Below, piece after piece: positions 7,646 through 16,666 of a DNA stretch of 64,000 nucleotides. The stretch is taken from contig NZ_QAOV01000002.1 in NCBI RefSeq assembly GCF_003050925.1, forward strand, positions 310,001 to 374,000, given 5' to 3'. The first letter of the stretch is position 1. Each line of letters opens with the position of its first letter. The DNA is from Pseudomonas sp. GV085 (GTDB lineage: Bacteria; Pseudomonadota; Gammaproteobacteria; Pseudomonadales; Pseudomonadaceae). A program made the position numbers and the translations under genes. Below the pieces are notes generated by a model. The model had not been told where the DNA came from. It saw nothing but the letters and a program-made list of their open reading frames with translations, and ran no database searches.

Positions 7646-8602
7646 TCATGCAATCACTTGCGCATACACCGGTCTGTCGACGTTGCCACCGGACAGGATC
7701 ACACCCACCTTTCTTCCCGACATGGCTTCACGCTCCGAAATGAGCGCTGCCAGCGCCGCCGCACCAGCCCCTTCAGCCAGGTTATGGGTATCGGTGTAAT
7801 ACACGCGCATGGCCTCGGCAATCTGCGCATCACTGACCGCTACAATCCGCGCAGCACCTTTCGCGTAAACGGCAAAGGCCTCAGGCACTGGCTTGCGTAC
7901 GGCCAGACCGTCGGCAAAGGTGGTTGCCGAGGCGGTTTCGCACAGGACTCCGGTGTCAAACGACAACTGTGCGGCGGCCGCCTCCGTGGAAACCACGCCC
8001 ACCACCCGGGTGTTCAGGCCCAGCGCATCGCGGGCGGCGATCACCCCGCAAATCCCCGAACCACAGCCAATCGGTACATATACGGTATCCAGGTCCGGCG
8101 CTGCGTTGAACAGCTCCAGCGCATAAGTGGCGACGCCTTTGACCAGCTCGGTGTGAAACGGCGGGACCAGGAACAGGTCATGCACGTGCGCAAGGCGTGC
8201 AGCCTCTTCACGGGCCTCATCGAAATCGCGGCCATACTCGACCACTTCAGCGCCAAAGCCGCGCATGGCGTTGTTCTTTTCTACCGAGTTACCTTGCGGC
8301 ACTACGATCAACGCCCGCAAACCCAGTGCGCCAGCCGCCAGCGCCAGGCTCTGACCATGGTTGCCGCGGGTAGCGCTGACAATGCCCTTCGCGCCTGGGT
8401 ACTCGCGTTTGAGCCAGTGCATGAACGTGATACCACCACGCACTTTGAAAGCACCGGTAGGCGTGTGATTTTCGTGCTTGACCCACACCGAGCAACCCAA
8501 CCGCCGAGCCAGCAAGGGCCAGGGGTATTGGGCGGTGGCCGGCATGACCTGGTAAACGTTGCGTGCAGCCTGTTCGATGTCGTCGCGAGTGATTCTGTGC
8601 AT
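7646..8602 (-). CDS. PLP-dependent threonine/serine dehydratase-like enzyme
   Basis: 318 residues, a fold-type II PLP enzyme. KHENHTPTGAFKVRGG holds the Schiff-base lysine (Lys53), SATRGNHGQSLALAA the asparagine loop, and PIGCGSGICG the phosphate-binding glycine loop. LSGGNVD near the C-terminus is also typical. There is no C-terminal ACT domain, so it is a catabolic, non-feedback-controlled dehydratase of the threonine or hydroxyaspartate type. It is divergent from an AraC regulator starting near 8.7 kb, which is its probable activator. Confidence 0.85.
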   Translation of the reverse strand: MHRITRDDIEQAARNVYQVMPATAQYPWPLLARRLGCSVWVKHENHTPTGAFKVRGGITFMHWLKREYPGAKGIVSATRGNHGQSLALAAGALGLRALIVVPQGNSVEKNNAMRGFGAEVVEYGRDFDEAREEAARLAHVHDLFLVPPFHTELVKGVATYALELFNAAPDLDTVYVPIGCGSGICGVIAARDALGLNTRVVGVVSTEAAAAQLSFDTGVLCETASATTFADGLAVRKPVPEAFAVYAKGAARIVAVSDAQIAEAMRVYYTDTHNLAEGAGAAALAALISEREAMSGRKVGVILSGGNVDRPVYAQVIA

Positions 8603-8707
8603 GAGTTATTCCCCTGAGATTTTGCCCAGTCTGGACACGGGCGTAGTACGCCGGCTTTCAAAAAACTGACCTGACTTTTGTCCCCCCTCTTCACTACTAT
8701 GGCGTTC

Positions 8708-9520
8708 ATGAGCCATCGAAATCGCCTGCCGCCAACGCTCCTGTCCGAACCGGTCCGCCGCATCGAGGCCGGCCCCTGGGCGATCGAATTGCTACCCGGC
8801 CGCGCCTACGCGACCCGCTATGTGGCGACCCAGGCGGGAATCGGCTTTGCCTTCGACAGCCAGCGGGGCCTGCACGCTATCGGCAGTGACCGAATACGCC
8901 CTTTCGATGCCGTGCCCGACGGCCTGGCGTTCGTTCCCGCCGGGTGTGACGTGTTGTCCGAATCACCCACGGGCGGTGAATACCTGCGGGTGATGCGCAC
9001 CGACGGTATTGCGCTGGTGGGGGATCGTGCCTTCAACAATCGCATCGACCGGCAGGCCACTGCCCTCGCATGGCGAATGCGCACCGCGCTGTTGCGCGCG
9101 TCCGTGGAGGACGATTGGGAGGCCTGGGCACTGGCATTGTCTGCGCGGGCGACGGGTAGCGAGGCCGTGCTGTCACCGGCCCATGGCTCGATAACCGGTT
9201 ACCGGATGCGCTTGCTCGATGAGTTCATTGATGCCGGCCTCGATGGCCCGTTGAGCGTACCGGCGATGGCGGGCCTGCTTGGATTGTCCGAAGGTTATTT
9301 CATGCGGGCCTTCAAAAACGCCACAGGCAAAAGCCCGCACGCTTACCTGATCGACCGACGCCTCGCCAGAGCCCGAACCCTGATGCGCGATTCGACCGCC
9401 ACACTGACGGAGATCGCCTACGCCTGCGGTTTCAACTCCCAGGCACACATGGCGACCACCTTCAAGCAACGCCTTGGCGTGAGCCCGGCGCAGTTGCGTC
9501 AATGTTCAAGGTTCGGTTAG
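8708..9520 (+). CDS. AraC-family transcriptional regulator
   Basis: 270 residues from the ATG at 8708; ATG 8699 or TTG 8678 are alternatives since none has a clear ribosome site. The N-terminal sensor part (to about residue 160) has a cupin-like arrangement without a named ligand. The C-terminal double HTH is LSVPAMAGLLGLSEGYFMRAFKNATGKSPHAYL and LTEIAYACGFNSQAHMATTFKQRLGVSPAQLR, a complete AraC signature. Divergent from the dehydratase gene, which it probably regulates. Confidence 0.88.
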   Translation: MSHRNRLPPTLLSEPVRRIEAGPWAIELLPGRAYATRYVATQAGIGFAFDSQRGLHAIGSDRIRPFDAVPDGLAFVPAGCDVLSESPTGGEYLRVMRTDGIALVGDRAFNNRIDRQATALAWRMRTALLRASVEDDWEAWALALSARATGSEAVLSPAHGSITGYRMRLLDEFIDAGLDGPLSVPAMAGLLGLSEGYFMRAFKNATGKSPHAYLIDRRLARARTLMRDSTATLTEIAYACGFNSQAHMATTFKQRLGVSPAQLRQCSRFG

Positions 9521-9701
9521 CGCCGGGTTTTCAGTTAGCTCCGCGGTTTTTGATGTTTGCGATGGGCCGGTGGTCGTTGCATTTCGGTTGTCGCCGGCGT
9601 TTGTCTAAGCTTAATGAATCAGGGCGAGCTGAAACTTGCGTGATGGCGGCCTCCAACGGATCTGGATGGGCATCAAGACGGTACTCCCAAAGGAGACGAC
9701 T

Positions 9702-9992
9702 ATGTACGCAGTGATAAGAACCTATCTGGGTACGGGAGCGAAGCAGCTTTTCGAGCTTCTGGAAGAGCGCAAAGACGACATCGAAGCGACCTTGCGGACA
9801 GTGCCTGGCCTCGTCAGCTACACATTGCTCAATACGGGTGACGGTGGTACGGCGATCACTGTTTGCATAGACAAGGCCGGCTGTGATGCGAGCCTGAAAG
9901 TCGCGCGTGACTGGATTCAGAAAAACACCTCGAGTATCCGCGCCAACCCGCCGATCGTAACCGAAGGTCCGGTCATAGTGCAGATCAACTAG
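9702..9992 (+). CDS. Small ABM-like (dimeric alpha/beta barrel) protein
   Basis: 96 residues from the ATG at 9702, chosen for the AAAGGAG seven bases upstream. MYAVIRTYLGTGAKQLFELLEERKDDIEATLRTVPGLVSYTLLNTGDGG has the strand-helix-strand pattern and wording of antibiotic-biosynthesis-monooxygenase-like stress proteins, a fold used by small monooxygenases and by non-catalytic stress proteins. No cofactor residues can be assigned. Probably cytoplasmic. Confidence 0.7.
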   Translation: MYAVIRTYLGTGAKQLFELLEERKDDIEATLRTVPGLVSYTLLNTGDGGTAITVCIDKAGCDASLKVARDWIQKNTSSIRANPPIVTEGPVIVQIN

Positions 9993-10010
9993 GGGGCGTG
10001 CTGGCGAGTG

Positions 10011-10017
10011 CTATACT
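10011..10017 (+). promoter_or_regulatory. Sigma-S-like extended -10 box
   Basis: GCTATACT (core CTATACT at 10011-10017) matches the extended -10 preferred by RpoS holoenzyme in Pseudomonas. It lies about 120 bases upstream of the next gene with no good -35, which also fits sigma-S use. Confidence 0.45.
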
Positions 10018-10139
10018 TTTTTTCAGTTGGCAAGAAGTGTGCAACGTTCCCCACGGCACAGCTACTGACTGCAAATCTCGGTTATTAACGGCTGCCGGAA
10101 AAAGGAGGTCTACGGCGAACTTGGGTTGGGAGGTGTGGC

Positions 10140-10700
10140 ATGAATCGGCACTATTACATCAGTGACAATCTCAACGATCTCGAAACAGTTGAAAATGAGT
10201 TGGAAGCCAGCGGCATCAATTCTGAACAGATTCATGTACTCAGTGAAAAAGTTGCTGATGTCGAAGAACATCACCTCCACGAGGTCAACTCGTTAATGGA
10301 ACAGGATGCTGTTCATTCCGGTGAGATTGGTGCTGTAGTCGGTCTGCCCCTTGCAGCACTGGTCCTGGGTGGCGCCTATTGGATGGGCTGGACCGAATCC
10401 GCAGCAGGCTGGACGCCTTTTGTCTTCCTGGCCATTGTTATTTTGGGCTTCTGCATCTGGGAAGGCGGTTTTTTTGGGTTCCAGGTGCCGAACACTCACT
10501 TCCGCAATTTCCAGCAGGTGGTAAAAGAGGGCAAGCATATTTTCTTCGTGGATGTTGAACCGGATCAGGAATCGATCCTGGACCAGGTAATCGATCATCA
10601 TCCAAATCTGAAGATCGCCGGCACGGGAGCGGCAGCCCCCCACTGGACAGTGGCCTGGCAGCACAAATGGCATCAGTTCAAGCGAGTGATATCGGGTTAG
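10140..10700 (+). CDS. Membrane protein of the general-stress type, unknown function
   Basis: 186 residues with GGGAGGTGTGGC before the ATG. The N-terminal domain (MNRHYYISDNLNDLETVENELEASGINSEQIHVLSE) resembles the soluble fold that precedes a glycine-rich hairpin in DUF1269/general stress protein 17M-like proteins. Two membrane segments follow (about residues 62-80 and 91-110, the latter TPFVFLAIVILGFCIWEGG), then a second soluble domain. A sigma-S-like -10 box upstream supports a stress role. No enzymatic motif is visible. Confidence 0.7.
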   Translation: MNRHYYISDNLNDLETVENELEASGINSEQIHVLSEKVADVEEHHLHEVNSLMEQDAVHSGEIGAVVGLPLAALVLGGAYWMGWTESAAGWTPFVFLAIVILGFCIWEGGFFGFQVPNTHFRNFQQVVKEGKHIFFVDVEPDQESILDQVIDHHPNLKIAGTGAAAPHWTVAWQHKWHQFKRVISG

Positions 10701-10732
10701 CGTCTGGAAACTGATGGCCGTCCGAAAGCGGC

Positions 10733-11050
10733 TTATTGGCCGAAGAAAATGACCCGGCTGAGGAAAACATAGTCTGCTTCGGTGGCCATCAGTCCGACGA
10801 GCACCAGTAAACACAAAGGCGGCACCAATATGGCATAGACCAGGGCCAGCCGCTCCCAGGCCATATGCATGAAGATGGAGACAATTAAACCTGCCTTCAA
10901 CAACATGAAAGTGATAATCAGGAACCACCGAAGGTAGCCATGGAAGTGGAAATAGTCGACAAGGTACGACATCGTGCTGAGGACGAATAACAGCCCCCAG
11001 ATTTTAAGGTACAAACTGATTGGATGTTGCTGACTCTGAGCATGTGCCAT
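10733..11050 (-). CDS. Cytochrome c oxidase subunit IV-like protein
   Basis: 105 residues from the ATG at 11050 (MAHAQSQQHPISLYLKIWGLLFVLSTMSYLVDYF). Three membrane segments and the pattern FMLLKAGLIVSIFMHMAWERL are those of the small COX4/CyoD-like subunit that stabilises haem-copper oxidases. Last gene of a five-gene oxidase operon, 13 bases after the subunit III gene. Confidence 0.85.
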   Translation of the reverse strand: MAHAQSQQHPISLYLKIWGLLFVLSTMSYLVDYFHFHGYLRWFLIITFMLLKAGLIVSIFMHMAWERLALVYAILVPPLCLLVLVGLMATEADYVFLSRVIFFGQ

Positions 11051-11063
11051 CACCCGTGCTCCT

Positions 11064-11789
11064 CTACCATAAATAGAAGAATGCAAAAATAAACACCCAC
11101 ACCAAATCCACGAAGTGCCAGTAAAGTCCGGCTATCTCAACGTTCTGATAGTTTCCGGAGCGCTCATAATCTCCCCGCAATACTTTGCGCGCAACAATGC
11201 TGAGGTAGATGGCGCCGATTGACACATGCAGTCCGTGAAAACCGGTAATCATGAAAAAGCTGGCACCAAATTGCGCTGCCCCCATGGGGTTCCCCCAGGG
11301 ACGCACCCCTTCTGCGATGAGCTTGCTCCATTCAAATGCCTGCATGCTGACGAAGGTCACACCCAAGGCAGCGGTCGCCAGCATCAGGGCCGTCGTTTTC
11401 GCACGATCACGGCGATAGGCGAAATTCACGGCCATGGCCATGGTGCCGCTGCTACTGATCAGCACAAAAGTCATGATGGCGATCAGAATAAGCGGGATCT
11501 CTCTTCCGCCGATCGTCAATGCGAACACTTCACTGGGGTTCGGCCAGGCGGTAGTGATGGCCATGCGTACCGACATGTAGCCGGTCAGAAAACAGGTGAA
11601 TATAAAAGTGTCGCTGAGCAGGAAGATCCACATCATCGCCTTGCCCCAGGGGACCTGCTTGAAGGCCTCCCTATCCGAGGACCAGTCGCTGGCGATGCCC
11701 TGCCATCCCGGTGCAGGCGGTGAGCCCGGTGGATTGGATGAACGGCTCTCGGTTTGGGCTTGGGCTTGGGCTTGTGGGTGCAATGCCAT
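11064..11789 (-). CDS. coxP: Haem-copper oxidase subunit III (CoxP-like)
   Basis: 241 residues. A Pro/Gln-rich N-terminus precedes KQVPWGKAMMWIFLLSDTFIFTCFLTGYMSVR, then about five to seven membrane helices with MITGFHGLHVSIGAIYL and VEIAGLYWHFVDLVWVFIFAFFYLW, the subunit III signature. It lies six bases after another subunit III-like gene, so the operon encodes two type III subunits, as in the alternative CoxMNOP oxidase of Bradyrhizobium. The coxP name is given by that analogy. Confidence 0.85.
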   Translation of the reverse strand: MALHPQAQAQAQTESRSSNPPGSPPAPGWQGIASDWSSDREAFKQVPWGKAMMWIFLLSDTFIFTCFLTGYMSVRMAITTAWPNPSEVFALTIGGREIPLILIAIMTFVLISSSGTMAMAVNFAYRRDRAKTTALMLATAALGVTFVSMQAFEWSKLIAEGVRPWGNPMGAAQFGASFFMITGFHGLHVSIGAIYLSIVARKVLRGDYERSGNYQNVEIAGLYWHFVDLVWVFIFAFFYLW

Positions 11790-11795
11790 GGCTTT

Positions 11796-12488
11796 TCACC
11801 TCAGGCCGCAGAATCTGGCGATGGCTTCATAGGTTTGTGGCGTGCTGGCCAGCAGCGCGAATAGTACGAACCAGAGACCCAACAAGTAATGCCAATAGAT
11901 GGCACAGAGTTCTACGCTGGCGCCAAGTTGCGCCAATGGCACATGACGCAGGAATTTAGCGACGATCCAGCACCAGGCGATCACCCCGCCCAGCAGGTGG
12001 AGCCCATGCAGGCCGGTCAACAGGTAGAAGAAACTGTTGGCCGGATTGCTGGCCACAAAGTAGCCCCAGGCGACAAACTGCTGCCAGACCCAGAGTTGCC
12101 CCGCCAGAAAGGCAATTGCAAAGACGCCCCCCAATGCAAAACCAATGACAGTTGCGCCTGGCCGAGCCTTTCGGGCGGCCAGGCGCGACCACTGCAGTGC
12201 GATGCAACCGAGTACCAGAAAAGCCGAGTTCAGCCAGAGCGGCTGGAGATTGGCCAACGGCGCCAAAGGCTCTGTCAGGGGTTCCCAGTCCGCCAATTGT
12301 GAACGGGCAATAAAGGCGATCAGGAAGAGGAAGAATAACGAGCTCACCACCACCAGAAACAGGCGCAGGCCTACTTTTGCGGTTTGGCTTCGATCGGCCC
12401 CCTCGGCGGCCTGAATACCCCCAGGGTCGTGACTCCAACTGCCGCCGGGATCAGCGCCGCCGGCGTTTCTCAATAGCAGCCTGTTCAT
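11796..12488 (-). CDS. coxO: Second haem-copper oxidase subunit III-like protein (CoxO-like)
   Basis: 230 residues with a hydrophilic N-terminus (to about residue 38) and about six helices. YLLTGLHGLHLLGGVIAWCWI and LCAIYWHYLLGLWFVLFALL are subunit III motifs, shorter and more diverged than the neighbour. Its start overlaps the stop of the subunit I gene by four bases (ATGA), implying translational coupling. Probably forms part of the same oxidase; named by analogy to CoxMNOP. Confidence 0.82.
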   Translation of the reverse strand: MNRLLLRNAGGADPGGSWSHDPGGIQAAEGADRSQTAKVGLRLFLVVVSSLFFLFLIAFIARSQLADWEPLTEPLAPLANLQPLWLNSAFLVLGCIALQWSRLAARKARPGATVIGFALGGVFAIAFLAGQLWVWQQFVAWGYFVASNPANSFFYLLTGLHGLHLLGGVIAWCWIVAKFLRHVPLAQLGASVELCAIYWHYLLGLWFVLFALLASTPQTYEAIARFCGLR

Positions 12489-14260
12489 GTCTTGACGTCC
12501 GCGATTTTAGTTCCGGCACTGAGTTGCCGCATGTGCTCCAGCTCCTCGGCGGAAACCGTTTGCGGCACAAAATCCTGTTCTATCCCCGGCACACTGTAGT
12601 CATAGGCCCAGCGATGCACGACCGGCAACTTCTCTCCCCAGTTACCGTGTTTCGGCGGAGTGTCCGGCGTTTGCCATTCCAGGCTGGCCGCGCCCCAGGG
12701 ATTACTGCCTGCCGGCTTGCCCTTGAATGCACTCCAGGCCAGGTTGAACAAGAACAGCAATTGGGAAACCCCGACGGTCAATGCGACCACCGTAATGAAA
12801 GCATTCAACTCTTGCGCCGACTGCGGGATGAACGCGTAGTTTTCATAGGCGTAGTAGCGGCGCGGCATGCCCTGGAAACCCAGGTAGTGCATGGGGAAGA
12901 AGATGGCGTAGGTGCCCAGAAAGGTAATCCAGAAATGCAGCTTGCCCAGGGTGTCGTTCAACATGCGCCCGGTCACTTTCGGAAACCAGTGATAAATGCC
13001 GCCGAACACCACCAGTACCGGTGCGACCCCCATGACCATATGAAAGTGGGCCACGACGAAATAAGTGTCCGAGAGCGGTATATCCACGATCACATTGCCC
13101 AGGAACAACCCGGTCAGACCGCCGACCAGGAAGGTGACGATAAAGGCCAGGGCAAACAGCATCGGCACGGTGAGATGGATGTCGCCGCGCCACAGGGTCA
13201 GTATCCAGTTATAGACTTTCAGCGCGGTAGGCACCGCGATGATCAAGGTGGTGACAGCGAAAAAAAAGCCAAAGTACGGGTTCATTCCGCTGACATACAT
13301 ATGGTGCGCCCAGACCACAAAACTGAGTACGCCAATCGCGATAATGGCCCACACCATCATTCGGTAGCCGAAGATATTTTTACGCGCATGTGTGCTGATC
13401 AAGTCGGAGACCAGGCCAAATGCAGGGAGAGCCACGATGTAGACTTCCGGGTGGCCGAAGAACCAGAACAGGTGCTGGAACAATATCGGGCTGCCACCCT
13501 GGTGACCGAGCTGCTGCCCCAGCGAGACCATCGCCGGCATAAAGAAGCTGGTACCCAACAGCTTGTCGAACAGCATCATGATCGCGCTGACAAACAACGC
13601 CGGGAACGCCAGCAAGGCCATGATCGAGGCCATGAAGATGCCCCATACCGAGAGCGGCATGCGAAACAATGTCATGCCGTGCGTGCGCGCCTGCAACACT
13701 GTGGTGACGTAGTTCAACCCGCCCATGGTGGTTGCGACAATAAAAATCGCCAGTGAGACGAGCATCAGTACGATACCCCACTCGACTCCCGGTGTCCCCT
13801 GAGTAATGGACTGTGGCGGATAGAGCGTCCAGCCCGAGCCCGTGGGACCGCCAGGAACAAAGAAACCGGCGAGCAACACCAGTACCGCCAGCAGGTAGGT
13901 CCAGTAACTCAGCATGTTGACATAAGGGAAGACCATGTCGCGGGAACCCACCATCAACGGGATCAGATAGTTGCCGAAGCCCCCCAGAAACAAGGCCGTC
14001 AGCAAGTATATGACCATGATCATGCCGTGCATGGTCATCGCCTGATAGTAAGTACTGGCGTCCATGAACGCCAAACTGCCGGGGAAACCTATCTGCAGGC
14101 GCATCAAGCCGGACAACACCAAAGCGATCAGCCCCACGAACAGAGCCGTCAAGGAATATTGAATGGCTATGACCTTGTGGTCCTGACTCCAGATGTATTT
14201 GGTCAGGAAGCTTTTGGGCTCGTGCAATGCTTCTGTCTCGGCTTGCTCCGCATAGGCCAT
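12485..14260 (-). CDS. coxN: Haem-copper oxidase subunit I (CoxN-like)
   Basis: 591 residues from the ATG at 14260, which has GGAGGATGACGTG upstream; the longer frame overlaps the preceding gene. About 12 membrane helices. Haem and copper ligands are visible: MTMHGMIM (low-spin haem His), WFFGHPEVYIVALPAFG (CuB His with the cross-linked Tyr and the proton-channel Glu), WAHHMYVSG (two CuB His) and FVVAHFHMVMG (high-spin and low-spin haem His). It catalyses reduction of O2 to water with proton pumping in the inner membrane. The PAFG and PTALKVYNW variants resemble the alternative CoxN oxidases more than classical aa3. Confidence 0.93.
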   Translation of the reverse strand: MAYAEQAETEALHEPKSFLTKYIWSQDHKVIAIQYSLTALFVGLIALVLSGLMRLQIGFPGSLAFMDASTYYQAMTMHGMIMVIYLLTALFLGGFGNYLIPLMVGSRDMVFPYVNMLSYWTYLLAVLVLLAGFFVPGGPTGSGWTLYPPQSITQGTPGVEWGIVLMLVSLAIFIVATTMGGLNYVTTVLQARTHGMTLFRMPLSVWGIFMASIMALLAFPALFVSAIMMLFDKLLGTSFFMPAMVSLGQQLGHQGGSPILFQHLFWFFGHPEVYIVALPAFGLVSDLISTHARKNIFGYRMMVWAIIAIGVLSFVVWAHHMYVSGMNPYFGFFFAVTTLIIAVPTALKVYNWILTLWRGDIHLTVPMLFALAFIVTFLVGGLTGLFLGNVIVDIPLSDTYFVVAHFHMVMGVAPVLVVFGGIYHWFPKVTGRMLNDTLGKLHFWITFLGTYAIFFPMHYLGFQGMPRRYYAYENYAFIPQSAQELNAFITVVALTVGVSQLLFLFNLAWSAFKGKPAGSNPWGAASLEWQTPDTPPKHGNWGEKLPVVHRWAYDYSVPGIEQDFVPQTVSAEELEHMRQLSAGTKIADVKT

Positions 14261-14309
14261 CACGTCATCCTCCTGTCGAAGTTTCAGTGTATTTCTGGCT
14301 GCTTTACGG

Positions 14310-15782
14310 CTACTTCCCTGGCTCCGCCTTGTTCGTGTCAGCGTCAGCATTCGCTTTGGATTTGATAAAAGCGATCAGTGCATTCAGCTCCTCGTCACTC
14401 GGAGCAAGGACCGGCATGACGGCTGCATAGCCCTTGACGATTTTGGCATTGGGATGAAGAACCGAATCTTTGAGATAGCCCTCATCGACCTTCACGCTCG
14501 TATCGTCGGCAAGGGTTTCCGTCTTGCCATACAGGCCCTGCCAGCTGGGACCGACGCCCTTGTTGCCATCGACACTGTGGCAGGCCAGACAGCCCAGCGA
14601 CCCGGCCAGCCGCTGTCCTTGCGCCGCCAGGTCTTCACCCGGGCTCGACGCTTCGCCAGTCGAAGCTCCATCGTCTTGCCCCGCAGCACCCAGTGATTTG
14701 ATCAGGGCGATGACAGCACCCAGTTCATCATCTTTCAGAGTATAGGCCACCATCACCGGCGGGTAGCCCTGTACCAGGCGGGCCTTCGGATCGAGAATCG
14801 ACTCTTTCAGGTAGGCCTCGTCGACCTGCACACTGGTGCCATCGGCAAGCTTTTCAGTGCGGCCGTACAGCCCCTTCCATCCCGGGCCGAGACTGGCACC
14901 GCCATCCTGGCTATGGCAGGCCTTGCAGCCGTGCTGTTCGACCAACTGGCGGCCTTTTTCCAACACGCTGTCTCGACCGGGTTTGGCCGCTGTCGTCAAT
15001 GTCTGCGCAAAAGTCGGTTGGCCCTTTAGCCATTGATCGAAGACGCCCTGCTCTTCCACGATCATATGGCCGCGCATGTTGTAATGCCCTACGCCACAAA
15101 ATTCAGCGCAAAGGACTTCGTATTTTCCGGTTTTAGTCGGCGTAAACCAAAAGTACGACACCATCCCTGGCACCATATCCATCTTGCTGCGAATTTGCGG
15201 TACATAGAAATCGTGCAGGACATCTTTAGCGCGCAGCAAGACTTTCACCGGCCGATCGAGCGGAAGGCGAACTTCATTATTCATTACCAGCACATCGTCC
15301 TGCCCTGCAGGATCCTTGGGATCAAGGCCGAGGGGATTGGCGGAATCAACAAACCTGATATCCGACTTGCCCAACTTCCCGTCCTGACCGGGAAAACGAA
15401 AGGCCCACTGCCACTGCTGGGCGACCACTTCAAGTTCGTAAGCATTTTTCGGCACCCGGATGAAATCGTTATAAACAACCAGACCAGGCGCCAACATCCC
15501 GGCGATCCCTAGCGAGGTAACGATAATCAGCCATAGTTCCAGCTTTTTATTTTCTGGCTGGTAGGCCGCCCGAGACCCCTTCTTGTGACGAAAGCGCATC
15601 ACCGCTATCGCCATGAATACCGTGATGGCAATGAAAAATATTCCACTGATGACCAGGGTGATGAACAGGGTGGTATCTATGGAGCCCCAGTTGGAAGCTG
15701 CCGGTGTCGCCTGCCAGGGCGCCAGTATGTTGAATAGCACTGATGCAATAACGATGAGTATCAAGACAATTGCTATTGCCAT
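14310..15782 (-). CDS. coxM: Haem-copper oxidase subunit II with two C-terminal cytochrome c domains (CoxM-like)
   Basis: 490 residues; start preceded by GAAGAGGAC. N-terminal membrane helices lie around residues 1-20, 40-62 and 84-104. The periplasmic cupredoxin domain carries the CuA site (His190; Cys225-AEF-Cys229; His233; Met236). Two class I cytochrome c domains follow, with CKACH at 286-290 and CLACH at 398-402, each with a distal Met (PPVM, AVMP). Classical subunit II has none or one, so this is a di-haem, caa3-like electron entry. First gene of the operon with I, two III and IV. The two haem domains are about 40% alike by eye, indicating duplication. Confidence 0.93.
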   Translation of the reverse strand: MAIAIVLILIVIASVLFNILAPWQATPAASNWGSIDTTLFITLVISGIFFIAITVFMAIAVMRFRHKKGSRAAYQPENKKLELWLIIVTSLGIAGMLAPGLVVYNDFIRVPKNAYELEVVAQQWQWAFRFPGQDGKLGKSDIRFVDSANPLGLDPKDPAGQDDVLVMNNEVRLPLDRPVKVLLRAKDVLHDFYVPQIRSKMDMVPGMVSYFWFTPTKTGKYEVLCAEFCGVGHYNMRGHMIVEEQGVFDQWLKGQPTFAQTLTTAAKPGRDSVLEKGRQLVEQHGCKACHSQDGGASLGPGWKGLYGRTEKLADGTSVQVDEAYLKESILDPKARLVQGYPPVMVAYTLKDDELGAVIALIKSLGAAGQDDGASTGEASSPGEDLAAQGQRLAGSLGCLACHSVDGNKGVGPSWQGLYGKTETLADDTSVKVDEGYLKDSVLHPNAKIVKGYAAVMPVLAPSDEELNALIAFIKSKANADADTNKAEPGK

Positions 15783-16097
15783 GTCCTCTTCATCCTATTC
15801 CTGTTGTTCATTGGTTATGCAACAGCATCGCCACTTACGTCCAGGCAGGGCAGACAAATACCACCCATCCGGGCGGTAAAGTCAGTGAGAAGTATAGAGC
15901 CATCGGCTTGTACCGTGAGGCTGGCAAGGGAGTTCCGGTTGCCGGCTATACTTAATTTCTGATGACGGACGGCAGAGTGCGACCGGAGGCGGCCCCAAAG
16001 GATGAACCCTGCCCTTGCGCAGTCATCAAACTTAAGTGATGGCATTGAGCAGGGACGATAGCTACAGCGTCCAGCAATCCAAATGGGAGGTTTCGTC
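15783..16097. other. Divergent intergenic region between the oxidase operon and a small stress gene
   Basis: No gene is seen. It holds the promoters of both flanking transcription units, including GGCTATACTTAA (CTATACT at 15946-15952), a sigma-S-like extended -10 pointing right. Confidence 0.45.
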
Positions 16098-16436
16098 ATG
16101 AGTGCCTTGACGATCGAAGGCTGGTGCAAAACCAGCGGCGCCCAAAAGTCCACCCCGATCGGGGAAGTCCATTTCTACGTCGACGGACCTTTGCATCTGC
16201 GTCTGGAAGAGGCCGAAGAACGCCTGCAGAAGACCCACGAGCCTGAAGCCATGGTCGATGTCGATATGGACTCGATGGAGTTGATCATGCCCGAGGGATG
16301 CGCGCCCTTGTCCGACTGTCAAATGCGTGTCTATCTGCACGACGAACGCGGTCAGTTTCATCTGGTCGGGCACCGCGCGATCGACGGCAGCTTGATCTAT
16401 ACCAACGCGGTGTTGATCGATCAGCTTATCGAGTAA
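16098..16436 (+). CDS. Conserved hypothetical small protein
   Basis: 112 residues from the ATG at 16098 with GGGAGG seven bases upstream. MSALTIEGWCKTSGAQKSTPIGEVHFYVDGPLHLRLEEAEERL predicts a small alpha/beta cytoplasmic protein with no signal peptide and no recognisable catalytic motif. The sigma-S-like -10 box in the leader suggests expression in stationary phase. Family not recognised. Confidence 0.7.
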   Translation: MSALTIEGWCKTSGAQKSTPIGEVHFYVDGPLHLRLEEAEERLQKTHEPEAMVDVDMDSMELIMPEGCAPLSDCQMRVYLHDERGQFHLVGHRAIDGSLIYTNAVLIDQLIE

Positions 16437-16439
16437 CGG

Positions 16440-16545
16440 TCAGATGCCTTGGGAGGTGCCGAACTGGCGTTTGAATGCGCGAGTGTGGAGCCGCCACGTG
16501 CATGCGCCACAGCGTCAGGTATTGCATCGACTGGAGAGTCGCGAC
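16440..16545 (-). pseudogene. Remnant of an AraC-family regulator
   Basis: On the minus strand, the piece LQSMQYLTLWRMHVAA (from 16542 down) is the start of an AraC DNA-binding domain. The piece TRAFKRQFGTSQGI followed by a stop (to 16440) in the next frame is the end of the second helix-turn-helix. The roughly 35 residues that should separate them are missing and the frame changes, so this is an internally deleted fossil of a cupin-type AraC regulator. Confidence 0.65.
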
Positions 16546-16666
16546 TCAGACAGCAACCATTAATTCCATCGGTTATTTGTGTGAGGAGCATTCGTTCTAT
16601 TGGGCTCGGTACAGGTGGCTAATCTTCTGAGGTTGAGCGGGGGAACCTTCAGGAAGGCGAAAGCAT

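Noticed and set aside
12377-13756. 459-codon plus-strand frame
   Set aside because: Antisense to oxidase subunit I, which has the full set of haem and copper ligands.
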